Assembly (NCBI GenBank): GCA_022510815.1
Contig: JAFLST010000024.1
Location: 1-41,355 of the forward strand
From: Christensenellaceae bacterium
GTDB taxonomy: Bacteria; Bacillota; Clostridia; Christensenellales; Aristaeellaceae
Reading direction: 5' to 3'
DNA length: 41,355 nucleotides
Shown in pieces: positions 1-8,045 of the stretch; the stretch's first letter is position 1; each line of letters opens with the position of its first letter. A program made the translations under genes and the position numbers. The notes beneath the pieces are model-generated. The model had not been told where the DNA came from. It saw nothing but the letters and a program-made list of their open reading frames with translations, and searched no databases.

Positions 1-1070
1 GCTTCCGCGGATTCAGCAAATCCGCCCGAAACCACCTGACCGTTCTTCACGTTCAGCTCAATGGACAGCTCGCCCGAATAGTCCTCGGCAGGCACAACCA
101 CCGCCGCGCCGTCCGCCCGAACGCCGAGATCAGCATCGTCGCTGGCGGCAATGGACGTCACAGGCAGCTCAGCTCCCGCAGAGGTCGGAGCGGCCAGCAG
201 AGAATTGACAGCCTCCACCACCGCTCTGGAGGTAACCGACGCACCCGAGAGCACGTTGATGTTCTCACCGATGGCAAAGGGGCCCGTCTGACCGATGAAC
301 TGCTCGACGAAGGGTTCCGTCATGAGCCGCTGGCCGTAGCCCTCGCTCTCGTCCGAAGTATCAACGTTGATACCGGAAATCGCGCCATCCGCGTCGAGGG
401 TAATCTGCACCGTCACATCGCTTTTGAAGCCCCACGCGCTGCCTTCCAGCACTTCGCCGGTCAGCTCGACGACCTCCCGCTCGGCAGGCGCGCCGAAGGA
501 CACCAGCGGAACAGCCGCAGGCTCCTTGTTCAGGGCGACCTCGTCCACGCAGGTCAGCGCCCTGTTGACAGCGTTGAGCACCGCGGTGGACGTGACCGTC
601 GCGCCGGAAAGCGCCTGGAAGGAGCCGCCGTTCACCGCGTCGAGACCCTCGAACTGCTCTTGGAACGCAGGCTCCTTGGCCCGAGCGCCATAGCCGCTGG
701 TCTCCGCGAAGTTGGTGTCGCCGACCACCACGCCCGTCACCAAGCCGTCCAGCCCGACGCCCATGGTCACGGCCACGTCGCCGTTGTAGCCCTTGCCCAC
801 GGCAGTCACACAGTAGCCGGCGACCTCGCCGCCCGTCTTGGCCGCGTAGAGGCTGCTCACGTTGTAACTCGCGGGAACCGTGATCTCCTCGTATTCGTCC
901 GCGGGCATGACGGCGGCAAAGGCCTCCCTCAGCGCGGCAATCTGGTGCTCCGCGATGGGTCCCTTGGTGATGGCGTTGGTCACAGCCAGCACCAGCGCGG
1001 CCACCAGAGCAATGATGCCCAGGATGACGAATGCCGGGAGCCCTTTCTTGGCAGAAGTGTTGTTTTCCAT
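1..1070 (-). CDS. Membrane-anchored multi-domain FMN-binding protein (C-terminus outside window)
   Basis: Reading starts at the ATG at 1070, with AAGGAGG upstream, and stays open to the window edge. A positive N-terminus is followed by one membrane segment (about residues 11-31), so the rest should lie outside the membrane. Two FMN_bind domains are visible (about 80-172 and 212-290), and a third seems to start near residue 300. Domain 1 carries the flavinylation motif SGAT (155-158); domain 2 has SGAS (275-278), with Ser where the FMN-accepting Thr is expected. RnfG/NqrC-type proteins carry FMN covalently through phosphoester-threonine and pass electrons at the membrane. The apbE gene lies 30 bp upstream in the same operon and would supply the modifying enzyme. 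The multi-domain layout suggests a multi-flavin electron carrier rather than plain RnfG. The electron donor and acceptor are not visible. Confidence 0.88.
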   Translation of the reverse strand, partial: MENNTSAKKGLPAFVILGIIALVAALVLAVTNAITKGPIAEHQIAALREAFAAVMPADEYEEITVPASYNVSSLYAAKTGGEVAGYCVTAVGKGYNGDVAVTMGVGLDGLVTGVVVGDTNFAETSGYGARAKEPAFQEQFEGLDAVNGGSFQALSGATVTSTAVLNAVNRALTCVDEVALNKEPAAVPLVSFGAPAEREVVELTGEVLEGSAWGFKSDVTVQITLDADGAISGINVDTSDESEGYGQRLMTEPFVEQFIGQTGPFAIGENINVLSGASVTSRAVVEAVNSLLAAPTSAGAELPVTSIAASDDADLGVRADGAAVVVPAEDYSGELSIELNVKNGQVVSGGFAESAE

Positions 1071-1100
1071 CGTGACGCTGCCTCCTTCATGGCGTTGATA

Positions 1101-2138
1101 TTAGGATGCTTCCAGTGTCCGGAAGGGATATTTCTCAGCGAAGCCCTCGGTGGTGACAATCGTGCCGTCCCGGGTGATGAACACGCCGTCCCGGCCCAGC
1201 TCCTCCAGCAGCGCCTTCGCCCGGTCAAGGCCCACCACGATGCAGGCCGTCGCCAGCGCGTCCGCGTCCATGGAGCTTGCGTCAAGGATGCTGGCAGAGG
1301 CCAGATCACTGTCCGCGGGAAGACCGTTCTGCGGGTCAAGAATGTGGTGATACCGCGTATCGCCCACCATGAAATACCGTTCGTAAATGCCGCTGGTGAC
1401 CAGCGACAGATCCGTGGCCTGCACCACGGCGATGGAGGTGCCCGTCGGGCCCCCCGGGTCCTGAATGCCCAAATTGAAGACCGTTCCGTCCGGCTTGAGC
1501 CCCACGACGTAGACATTGCCGCCAAAGCTCAGCGTCGCGCCGTGAACCTTGCCCTGAATCAGCGCCGCAATCCGGTCGGCGATGTAACCCTTCGCGATGC
1601 CGCCAAGGTCGATCTCCATGCCCTCCGGCAGGGTGACCGTGTTGTTCTCGCCCAACATTAGCTTCTCGTCATCCACCAGCGGAAGGGCCGCCAGCCTCTC
1701 CTCGTCGGTGGGCATGCGATTGGTGCCGCCGGTGAAATCCCACTGGGAGGACAGCGGCGCGATGGTCACGCTGAATGCGCCGCCCGTGAGCCGATTGATT
1801 TCCTTGGCCCGCTGCAGGATCCACCATGTCTCCGGGTCAACCGTCACCGGCTCGCCATGGGATGCGTTGACGCGCTGCACATCGCTGCCCTCAACCGTCT
1901 TGCTCAGCAGGTTTTCATATCGCTCGCAGGCCGTCCATATCTGTGCCATCAGACCCTCCGGCGCGCCGTAAAGCGTCACGGTGACCACGGTGTCGAAATA
2001 GAATCCCACACCGCTGGTGCGTTCCGCCAAGCCCTCCGGGGCCGCCGTCGCGCCGGGCTCGCTCTCCTGCGAGGCGCATCCTGTCAGCAGCATCAGGCAG
2101 GAAAGCAGCGCCAGCACCGCCCGCGCCCATCTTCTCAC
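1101..2138 (-). CDS. apbE: FAD:protein FMN transferase, lipoprotein (ApbE)
   Basis: A 345-residue ApbE-family enzyme, which moves FMN from FAD to Thr of FMN_bind domains outside the membrane using Mg2+. The N-terminus is a lipoprotein signal (MRRWARAVLALLSCLMLLTGC, lipobox LTGC), placing it on the outer face of the membrane. Family motifs are present in order: FDTVVTV near residue 49, DLGGIAKGYIADR, SFGGNVYVVG, HHILDPQNGLPA, and DADALATA near the C-terminus. The GTG start overlaps the stop of the NusG domain II gene (GTGA), so the two are translationally coupled. The FMN-binding protein just downstream is the obvious substrate. Length is normal for the family. Confidence 0.95.
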   Translation of the reverse strand: MRRWARAVLALLSCLMLLTGCASQESEPGATAAPEGLAERTSGVGFYFDTVVTVTLYGAPEGLMAQIWTACERYENLLSKTVEGSDVQRVNASHGEPVTVDPETWWILQRAKEINRLTGGAFSVTIAPLSSQWDFTGGTNRMPTDEERLAALPLVDDEKLMLGENNTVTLPEGMEIDLGGIAKGYIADRIAALIQGKVHGATLSFGGNVYVVGLKPDGTVFNLGIQDPGGPTGTSIAVVQATDLSLVTSGIYERYFMVGDTRYHHILDPQNGLPADSDLASASILDASSMDADALATACIVVGLDRAKALLEELGRDGVFITRDGTIVTTEGFAEKYPFRTLEAS

Positions 2139-2503
2139 GGTTCAACCACCACCAGCTCAACGCTCACCCGATTGGGCAGGCAGATAATAAACGCCTGATT
2201 CGGCCTGAACTCCCAGTTGTCCACGGTGACCTCGCCCATATGGACGCATAACTGATTCCGGCAGCTCGAGGACAGCATCACAGCCCCGCGCCCGGACACC
2301 TCGATCACATTGACCTCGCCGTCCGGCTGCTCGACCGTCACCGTTCTCGGCTGGGACAGCGGCACCCGATCGTACTCCACGCCGTCCACCGTGATGATGA
2401 CCACGCTCTCCTCCGCCAAGGGACGCAGAGCCTGCGATATCAGCAGCAGCGCAGCCGCCGCGATGGCGATCAGCAGAGGAATCAGCCAGTTCTTTCTCTC
2501 CAT
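2135..2503 (-). CDS. NusG domain II-containing membrane-anchored protein
   Basis: A 122-residue protein starting at the ATG at 2503, behind GGGAGAA. An earlier in-frame start at 2584 would put about 27 implausible residues in front and would lie upstream of the predicted start site. An N-terminal membrane segment (about residues 6-23) is followed by a small beta-rich domain with SSSCRNQLCVHMG, the two-Cys signature seen in NusG domain II proteins of Firmicutes. Such proteins recur beside apbE and FMN_bind genes; their biochemical role is not known. It is the first gene of the operon and overlaps apbE by 4 bases. A link to flavinylated electron transfer is inferred from context only. Confidence 0.85.
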   Translation of the reverse strand: MERKNWLIPLLIAIAAAALLLISQALRPLAEESVVIITVDGVEYDRVPLSQPRTVTVEQPDGEVNVIEVSGRGAVMLSSSCRNQLCVHMGEVTVDNWEFRPNQAFIICLPNRVSVELVVVEP

Positions 2504-2559
2504 GGTTCTCCCGGGAATGTTTATCTCAGCGTTATCCCCATGCCAAAAAGGGTACAGGA

Positions 2560-2601
2560 ATACAGCCTGTATTATAGCACCCATGGCAAAGCCATGTCAA
2601 C
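2560..2601 (-). promoter_or_regulatory. Promoter with two inverted repeats for the flavinylation operon
   Basis: On the minus strand: TTGACA (2601-2596), an 18-bp spacer, TATAAT (2577-2572), with an extended -10 TGC. The spacer holds a perfect inverted repeat CATGGC-TTT-GCCATG (2583-2597). A second, AATACAG-C-CTGTATT (2560-2574), overlaps the -10 and the expected start site. Both sit where a repressor would block RNA polymerase. The promoter is strong by consensus; operator function is inferred. Confidence 0.75.
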
Positions 2602-2641
2602 CAAAACGGAAGATTTCACACCATAACCTATATGCTGTCGA

Positions 2642-2671
2642 TTGACAGCCCTCCGCGCGGCATGCTATAAT
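2642..2671 (+). promoter_or_regulatory. Consensus promoter of the S41 peptidase gene
   Basis: TTGACA (2642-2647), an 18-bp spacer, TATAAT (2666-2671), and an extended -10 TGC. The spacer contains the short palindrome CCGCGCGG (2653-2660). Transcription would start near 2678, giving a leader of about 25 bases with AAAAAGGAG before the ATG at 2703. It is divergent from the flavinylation promoter and has the same architecture. Confidence 0.85.
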
Positions 2672-2702
2672 GGGCGCTCACGACAAAAAGGAGCCCGCGA
2701 TC

Positions 2703-4007
2703 ATGAATATCAACGGACTGATGAACCTCTCCCTGCTCTGGCGCGCCGCGTCGGAGGTCTTTCCGTACTTTGACCAGCGCGACACGGACTGGGACGCGCA
2801 GTACGAGGCCTTCATTTCCCGGATGGCCGCCGTCCGGGACGACCGGGAGGCTTACCTGCTGCTGGCCGCTTTTGCCACGCTGCTCGGCGACGGGCACACG
2901 GACGTCACCCTTTCCAAGGCGATGCGGGATGAAATCGGCTACCTTCCCTTCCAACTGAAGCACATCGGGAATCACTGGTATGTCGGCGGCATCGTCGAGG
3001 AGCACCGCGACCTGCTGCTGACCAGGATTGAGCGGCTGAAAGGCGAAGACTTCCCGGTGCTGCTAAATCGGGTATTTGCCCACATCCATCAGGTGGACGG
3101 GCACGCCTCCCGCACCCGCGTGGAGCGCTATCTGCCCCTGTTCCTGTCGCCCACCGGCAACCGTCTCGAAACCTCCGGCGGTTCCATGTCCTTCGACTTA
3201 CAGCCGCAGCCGCCCGCCATGGCCGAGCTGCCCGAGCCCGAACCCGGCGTATCCTGCCGCGAGCTGCTGCGCACAGAGTCCGTCCGCCTGAGCGTTCTGG
3301 ATGGCGGCTTCCTCCGCATTGCCCTGCCGCATCTGCTGGACAGGGCCGTTGCCGAGACCATCCGGGAAACCGTGCGGTCGCTGCCACGCCCGCGCGGAAT
3401 CATCCTTGATCTCCGGGGCTGCATCGGCGGCATGACCCTGAGCGGCGCCCGTGTCGCCCAACTGCTCATCCCCGGGGAATTCCACGCGTGCCGCAAATGG
3501 ACGCGCACCATGCGCGGCTGCGATTTCGCTTCTGCCAGCCAGATGAGCCGCTGGAGCCCCGAAGCCATTGAGCGCTGGCTGACAAGCGGCATGACCAGCC
3601 GGGAGGAGCTCCAGGAGAGCCTGAACCTGAGCCGCCGCAGCCTGTATGAAAACTACACAGACAGCTTCGGCCAGCCCGGTGACGAAGCGATCTTCGACCA
3701 GCCCTGCATTCTGCTGACCGACCGGGATACCCTCTCCGCGGCGGAGGACATGACCGCCATGTTCCGTTCCAACAGCCGGGCGACCATTCTCGGCGAGCGC
3801 ACCTACGGTTCCACGGGCACGCCGCTGCTGGTCCCGCTGCGCGGCGGTGGCACGGCGCGGGTGGTGTCCGTCGGCTACCGCTTGCTGGACGGCACGGAGT
3901 TCATCAACCGCGGCATTCAGCCGGACGTCCCCATGGCTCCCTCGGCGGAGGACCTGCTCGCGGGCCGCGACGTGCTGCTGGATGAAGCGATCAGGAGGCT
4001 TTCATGA
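2703..4007 (+). CDS. S41-family peptidase (tail-specific protease-like)
   Basis: A 434-residue protein of the S41 family, which cleaves unstructured or C-terminal peptides. The start is the ATG at 2703, 8 bases after AAGGAG; an upstream in-frame ATG at 2670 falls inside the -10 box and is excluded. A helical N-terminal part is followed by the S41 core: IILDLRGCIGGMT near residue 227, then TLSAAED with the likely nucleophile Ser345, then GERTYGSTGTP and RGIQPDVP at the end. The Lys of CtpA-type enzymes (TFGKG) is replaced by Ser in TYGSTG, so the catalytic partner is not that Lys. No PDZ domain, signal peptide or membrane segment is evident, so it is probably cytosolic. The stop overlaps the next gene by ATGA, which implies joint function. 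Confidence 0.85.
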   Translation: MNINGLMNLSLLWRAASEVFPYFDQRDTDWDAQYEAFISRMAAVRDDREAYLLLAAFATLLGDGHTDVTLSKAMRDEIGYLPFQLKHIGNHWYVGGIVEEHRDLLLTRIERLKGEDFPVLLNRVFAHIHQVDGHASRTRVERYLPLFLSPTGNRLETSGGSMSFDLQPQPPAMAELPEPEPGVSCRELLRTESVRLSVLDGGFLRIALPHLLDRAVAETIRETVRSLPRPRGIILDLRGCIGGMTLSGARVAQLLIPGEFHACRKWTRTMRGCDFASASQMSRWSPEAIERWLTSGMTSREELQESLNLSRRSLYENYTDSFGQPGDEAIFDQPCILLTDRDTLSAAEDMTAMFRSNSRATILGERTYGSTGTPLLVPLRGGGTARVVSVGYRLLDGTEFINRGIQPDVPMAPSAEDLLAGRDVLLDEAIRRLS

Positions 4008-4834
4008 ACAAGATCAGCATCGAAGTCCAACCGGATGCCTGCTTCGTGTACCACATGCTCTCCGTCGCCCGATGCGGCTATGACAACGACTACGGCGCAG
4101 CTCACCGCCATCTGCATGACCCCGCTGATCTAACTGTGCTCAAGGATAACGAGCGCCTGCTGACCGTCGCGGGCGGCGAACACTGCGGCGCGCTGTACTG
4201 GCCCCTGATCGCCGTCCCGGCCCGGGGAGAGCAGCCCGCCGACGAGACCTATCGGACGCTGCTGGAACGGGCAGAGGGTGAGCACCGGGACATCATCGTG
4301 GCCGTCTGCCGCGCCATGCTCCGGGCGTATCCTGCTTATATGAAGCAAGTCTATCCGCAGTCCCGCGCCGCGCTGGAACCCTACGCGCTCCAAACAGCAT
4401 CGCTCCTCGGCGATTTCACCGACCGCGCCGAGGCCCTGATCGGCCGTTCCCTGCCCGTGCCGTGCTTCCATGCGCTGCTGGTGGATTCCACGGCATGGGG
4501 CGCGGAGGGCATCGACATATCCGAAAGTCAGGACGTCTTCGGCATTGACAGAACGCCCGAGGAGGAGGCGCTGCTGATCGAGCACGAATATGTGATCTAC
4601 CTGCTCAAGGAGGCGCTCCGGGGCACCACCGCTTTCCAGCTGGACGCATGGGCCCTGACCGAGGGATTGGCTTCCCACTATCTGGCGCAGCTTGTCGGAG
4701 ACGGGCCCGTCGAGGAGCTTTTCGCTCAGCACCGTTCCATGCGGCAGGCTTACCGGCAGCTCCATGAAGCTCATCCGGCGGCATCCGCCAGAGAGCTGTA
4801 TCTGCTGCAGGCACAAAAAAGCTCCCTTGCATAG
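4004..4834 (+). CDS. Hypothetical protein with degenerate zincin-like motif
   Basis: A 276-residue protein whose ATG overlaps the stop of the S41 peptidase gene, with GGAGG 6 bases upstream. No signal peptide or membrane segment is seen. The C-terminal half contains IEHEYVIYLL (His194, Glu195) followed 22 residues later by LTEGLASHY (Glu220). This spacing and the EGLA context resemble gluzincin metallopeptidases (HExxH...E), but the second His is Ile198. It is either a pseudo-enzyme of that fold or a coincidence. The gene ends inside its own terminator. I do not recognise the family. Coupling to the protease suggests a partner, regulator or co-peptidase, but this is inference. Confidence 0.7.
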   Translation: MNKISIEVQPDACFVYHMLSVARCGYDNDYGAAHRHLHDPADLTVLKDNERLLTVAGGEHCGALYWPLIAVPARGEQPADETYRTLLERAEGEHRDIIVAVCRAMLRAYPAYMKQVYPQSRAALEPYALQTASLLGDFTDRAEALIGRSLPVPCFHALLVDSTAWGAEGIDISESQDVFGIDRTPEEEALLIEHEYVIYLLKEALRGTTAFQLDAWALTEGLASHYLAQLVGDGPVEELFAQHRSMRQAYRQLHEAHPAASARELYLLQAQKSSLA

Positions 4835-4844
4835 GGAGCTTTTC
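4816..4844 (+). terminator. Rho-independent terminator overlapping the end of the preceding gene
   Basis: The stem AGCTCCCT/AGGGAGCT (4820-4827, 4833-4840) is extended by flanking A/T pairs, with loop TGCAT. The stop codon TAG (4832-4834) lies in the loop and stem, so the last codons encode half the hairpin. The A run on one side and T run on the other allow action on both strands. Confidence 0.85.
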
Positions 4845-5237
4845 CTATTCAACAGGTTTCTGCATCGCGCCGATGAGCCGCAGGTTCGCGCAAAGGAGGA
4901 CCGTTTGGAATGCACTACCCACCGATACCGGCTCGAGGTGGTTGTCTGCGACACGCCCGACTCCTCGGCAAGCCTCTTCTCTGACCAACCGTGCTATTGC
5001 CTGCATTTGACGATGGTTAAAGCATGTCGATCATGACAAACCGCTCCTGTTTGTATTTCCGTGATTATCCGATTGCAAAGCAGCTCACGAATGCGCGTAG
5101 TAGTTGGAATCCCTTGTGGGAGAGGCGAGATTGCCGCTCAGCATTCACGCGATAGCCTGAATCGGTTCCGCAGCTTGCCGTCAACCATAACATGATCCGT
5201 TTTTTTTCGGCATCCGTAGCAGTTTCTGCTGGAGAAA
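4845..5237. other. Intergenic region without a convincing gene
   Basis: About 390 bases of lower GC than the flanks. A short frame at 4910 behind AAAGGAGG would encode only 24 residues with no recognisable features. An overlapping frame on the plus strand runs to 5036 but begins inside the preceding gene and has no family resemblance. No tRNA or riboswitch fold was recognised. It may hold gene remnants. Confidence 0.5.
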
Positions 5238-5266
5238 TTGACAGAAGCGCTTCCTGATGATATCAT
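5238..5266 (+). promoter_or_regulatory. Promoter of the cysteine desulfidase gene
   Basis: TTGACA (5238-5243), an exact 17-bp spacer, TATCAT (5261-5266). Transcription would start near 5273, 47 bases before the start codon. Confidence 0.8.
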
Positions 5267-5284
5267 AGAACCATCTATATTAGT

Positions 5285-5309
5285 AAGGAGAAAGCCGGTT
5301 CTTCCGGCT
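5285..5309 (+). promoter_or_regulatory. Displaced ribosome binding site followed by a leader hairpin
   Basis: AAGGAG at 5285-5290 is 29 bases from the ATG at 5320, too far for normal initiation. Between them lies a hairpin AGCCGG-TTCTT-CCGGCT (5293-5309). Folding it out leaves about 12 bases, an acceptable spacing. No better start codon or Shine-Dalgarno is seen. The arrangement suggests structure-assisted initiation. Confidence 0.55.
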
Positions 5310-5319
5310 GCGATACGAC

Positions 5320-6600
5320 ATGAAGCGCGGAGATGAAACCTACTGTCTGCTCACCAACATCCTCAAGGAAGAACTGGTTCCGGCCATGGGCTGCACGGAA
5401 CCGATCGCGCTGGCCTACGCGGCGGCGCGTGCCCGTGACCTGCTGGGCCGGATGCCCGAGCGGGTGCGCGTGGAAGCCAGCGGAAGCATCATCAAGAACG
5501 TCAAGAGCGTGATCGTCCCCAACACCGACCATCTGAAGGGCATCCCGGCGGCGGTGTGCGCGGGCATCGCGGCGGGCGACGCGGACAGGAAGCTGGAATG
5601 CCTCGCGGGCGTGACGGCGGAAGACGTGCGCCGCATTCACGAGGCCCTTGACCTGCTGCCCGTGCAGGTGGATTTCCTCGACAGTCCGCTGACCTTTGAC
5701 ATGATCGTCACCGTCGAGGCCGGGGGCGAATCCGCCCGGGTGCGCATCGCCAACGCGCACACGAACATTGTCCTTTTGGAGAAGAACGGTGAGAAGCTGC
5801 TGGACACGCCCGTCACCTGCGAACGGGAGGAAGGCCTGTGCGACCACACGGGCATGACCCTCCAGCATATCTGGGACTATGTGCAGGCGCTGGATGTGGC
5901 GGACGTGCGCGAGACGCTCCGGCGGCAGATTGACTGCAATACGGCCATCGCCGAGGAAGGGCTGCGCGGGCAGTACGGCGCGAGCATCGGTCGGGTCATG
6001 ATGGACGCCTACGGCATCAGCGTGCGCAACCGGGCCATCGCCATGGCCGCCGCAGGTTCCGACGCGCGAATGAACGGCTGCGAAATGCCCGTCGTCATCA
6101 ATTCGGGCAGCGGCAATCAGGGCATGACCTGCTGCCTGCCCGTGGTTGTCTACGCGCAGGAGCTTCAGGTCAGCGAGGAGCAGCTTCTCCGGGCGCTGGC
6201 GCTGTCCAACCTGATCGCGATCCATATCAAGACGGGCATCGGGCGGCTGTCGGCTTACTGCGGGGCTGTCAGCGCGGGCGCCGCGGCGGGAGCGGGCATC
6301 GCTTACCTCCACGGCGGCGACTACGAGATGATCGCCCACACCGTGGTGAACGCGCTCAACATTGTTTCCGGTATCATCTGCGACGGCGCAAAGGCATCCT
6401 GCGCCGCGAAGATCGCCTCGTCGGTGGAAGCGGGACTTCTGGGATGGGAGATGTATCGCCATGGCAAGCAATTCGTCTGCGGGGACGGCATCGTCGCCCG
6501 GGACGTAGAATGCTGCATCCGCAATATCGGCAGGCTGGGCAAGGAGGGTATGCGGGAGACAAACCGCGAGATCCTCAAGATGATGCTGGACGAAAAGTGA
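5320..6600 (+). CDS. cyuA: L-cysteine desulfidase family protein (CyuA/YhaM, UPF0597)
   Basis: A 426-residue protein of the CyuA/UPF0597 family, related to the L-serine dehydratase alpha fold. Members use an Fe-S cluster to split L-cysteine into pyruvate, ammonia and sulfide. The cluster and active-site cysteines are in place: GCTEP (Cys25), MTCC (271-272), and CDGAKASC (Cys354 and Cys361). The seven-residue spacing of the last pair matches what I recall for the archaeal enzyme. N-terminal LKEELVPAMGCTEPIAL is typical and fixes the start at 5320. No signal peptide, so cytosolic. It is monocistronic, with its own promoter and terminator. A role in cysteine use and H2S formation is expected, but another hydroxy- or thiol-amino acid substrate cannot be excluded. 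Confidence 0.88.
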   Translation: MKRGDETYCLLTNILKEELVPAMGCTEPIALAYAAARARDLLGRMPERVRVEASGSIIKNVKSVIVPNTDHLKGIPAAVCAGIAAGDADRKLECLAGVTAEDVRRIHEALDLLPVQVDFLDSPLTFDMIVTVEAGGESARVRIANAHTNIVLLEKNGEKLLDTPVTCEREEGLCDHTGMTLQHIWDYVQALDVADVRETLRRQIDCNTAIAEEGLRGQYGASIGRVMMDAYGISVRNRAIAMAAAGSDARMNGCEMPVVINSGSGNQGMTCCLPVVVYAQELQVSEEQLLRALALSNLIAIHIKTGIGRLSAYCGAVSAGAAAGAGIAYLHGGDYEMIAHTVVNALNIVSGIICDGAKASCAAKIASSVEAGLLGWEMYRHGKQFVCGDGIVARDVECCIRNIGRLGKEGMRETNREILKMMLDEK

Positions 6601-6616
6601 TCGGCTCAAATCCCCC

Positions 6617-6648
6617 GGGACGCTTTCGGCAAAAGCGTCCCCTTTTGT
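6617..6648 (+). terminator. Terminator after the cysteine desulfidase gene
   Basis: Perfect 10-bp stem GGGACGCTTT/AAAGCGTCCC (6617-6626, 6632-6641) with loop CGGCA, followed by CTTTTGTT. Confidence 0.9.
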
Positions 6649-6756
6649 TATTTGGCGGAAAAACAACAGTTCGTCAATCTTGATTGTCTTGAGCTTTTCT
6701 CCAAATTGTCATGAGGGCACACGATAGACAGTCGTGCATGGTGAAGAGACAATCAC

Positions 6757-7988
6757 ATGGGGATTGAAAGCTTTGGAGAATGCCCGCGCCAGTGGATGCG
6801 TCAGCGCGGGTACACGAACGCACATCTGGCGCAGCTCACTCACGAGAAGAGCGACACCACTATCTCGCGTCTCGTGAACGACCAGTGCACACCCCAGCGG
6901 TGCGCCGTCTTTCTGGAGGAGCTGCTGGCGCTTCTGACGCCATGAACGGCAGACAGGCCCTGTGAAGCGCTGTGCTTCGGCTGCTTCGATGTGCGGGTGC
7001 TGGGCACGCTGGGCGCGCTGCTCCGGCAGAAGGGAACGGAAACGCTCACCATCACCCACTGCTTTGCCGAGGAGCTGCACGTTGATCTCCTCTTCCTGCT
7101 GGAGCATACCCTGCTCATGCTCAACGACCCGCAGTATCAGCTGATTTCCATCCGCAGCAGTGATGGGCTCCGGGCATCCAGCGTCGCCATGCAGAATGCG
7201 ATCATCCTGCGCAACGCCCCGGGCGCGACGCGGCTCATCCTCCCGGCGGAGGGCGGCATGCCGCATGTGCGGGATTTTGGGCCGGAAGCCGATCTTTTTT
7301 GGCTCTGCTAACAGGCGCAGGCGGCGGATGAAGCGCTGCAGCGCCGACCTCGGTCAGGGCAACACCATGGACTATATCGCCTTTCTCGAGGTCAGTCTGG
7401 CCTATGAGAACGGCCGCAGCGTTTTCCACCTCAAGGCTGATCTGGGCACGGAGTATATGCCGGCCCACAGCGCGCGCGGCACTTTCAGCGTGGGTGGCGC
7501 AGCATCCTGAATACGCGTGCGCGGAGGAAAAACCGGTCGACCTCTATATCCACCGCCATCAGAGCATCTGCGGCACGCGCAAGCCGCGTTATCTGATCCT
7601 GTGCAAGGATGCGATGACCGCCTTTGCCCGCACAGGCCGGACGACGGCCCATCCCTTCTGCCTGCGGCCCTTCACGCCGGAGGAGCGCATGGCCATTCTG
7701 AACGACCTCATTGATCAGGCGGAACACACACCCTGCTTCATCACGCGGGTGCTGCGAGAGCCCGCCGCCATGCCCCGGCATCAGCTCATCGGCTGCGACG
7801 AGCCGGGTCTGCTGATCTGCGACACGAGGACGGACTACAGCCTCGAGAGCTGTTCGGAGCTCTTTCTCAATTCGCTGCTGGTCGCTTCGCGGTTCAAGTC
7901 CTTCATGCCGGGAGTGCTGACCCGGGACAAGACCGAAAGCGCGGCGGAGACGATCGGCTTCCTGCGCAGGCTGGTCAAGCTGGTGTAA
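6757..7988 (+). pseudogene. Decayed XRE-like helix-turn-helix regulator
   Basis: Protein-like sequence runs through the whole stretch but in three frames. Frame 1 starts at the ATG at 6757 with a helix-turn-helix-like N-terminus (AHLAQLTHEKSDTTISRLV), meets TGA at 6943, continues in frame with coherent sequence (VLGTLGALLRQKG, LLFLLEHTLLML), and stops again at 7309. Frame 2 picks up near 7360 (MDYIAFLEVSLAYENGRSVF) and stops at 7508. Frame 3 then runs to TAA at 7986 (EEKPVDLYIHRHQS, LESCSELFLNSLLV). Two nonsense codons and two frame changes give a broken gene that would have encoded about 410 residues. The best reading is a transcription regulator with a ligand- or partner-binding C-terminal part. 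Sequencing errors could explain one lesion but hardly four. Confidence 0.72.
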
Positions 7989-8005
7989 ATCCACCGCTCA
8001 TCAAG

Positions 8006-8034
8006 AAGGTTCGGAGGCTCAGCCTCCGAACCTT
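8006..8034. terminator. Strong hairpin between convergent units
   Basis: A near-perfect palindrome AAGGTTCGGAGGCT/AGCCTCCGAACCTT. On the plus strand it is followed by TTTTGTGATT; on the minus strand the T run is weak (CTTCTTG). It terminates the decayed regulator and perhaps the lysis cassette. Confidence 0.8.
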
Positions 8035-8045
8035 TTGTGATTCCT

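Noticed and set aside
4910-4984. Small gene behind AAAGGAGG
   Set aside because: Only 24 codons, no hydrophobic, zinc or toxin-like pattern; kept as part of an uncertain intergenic region.
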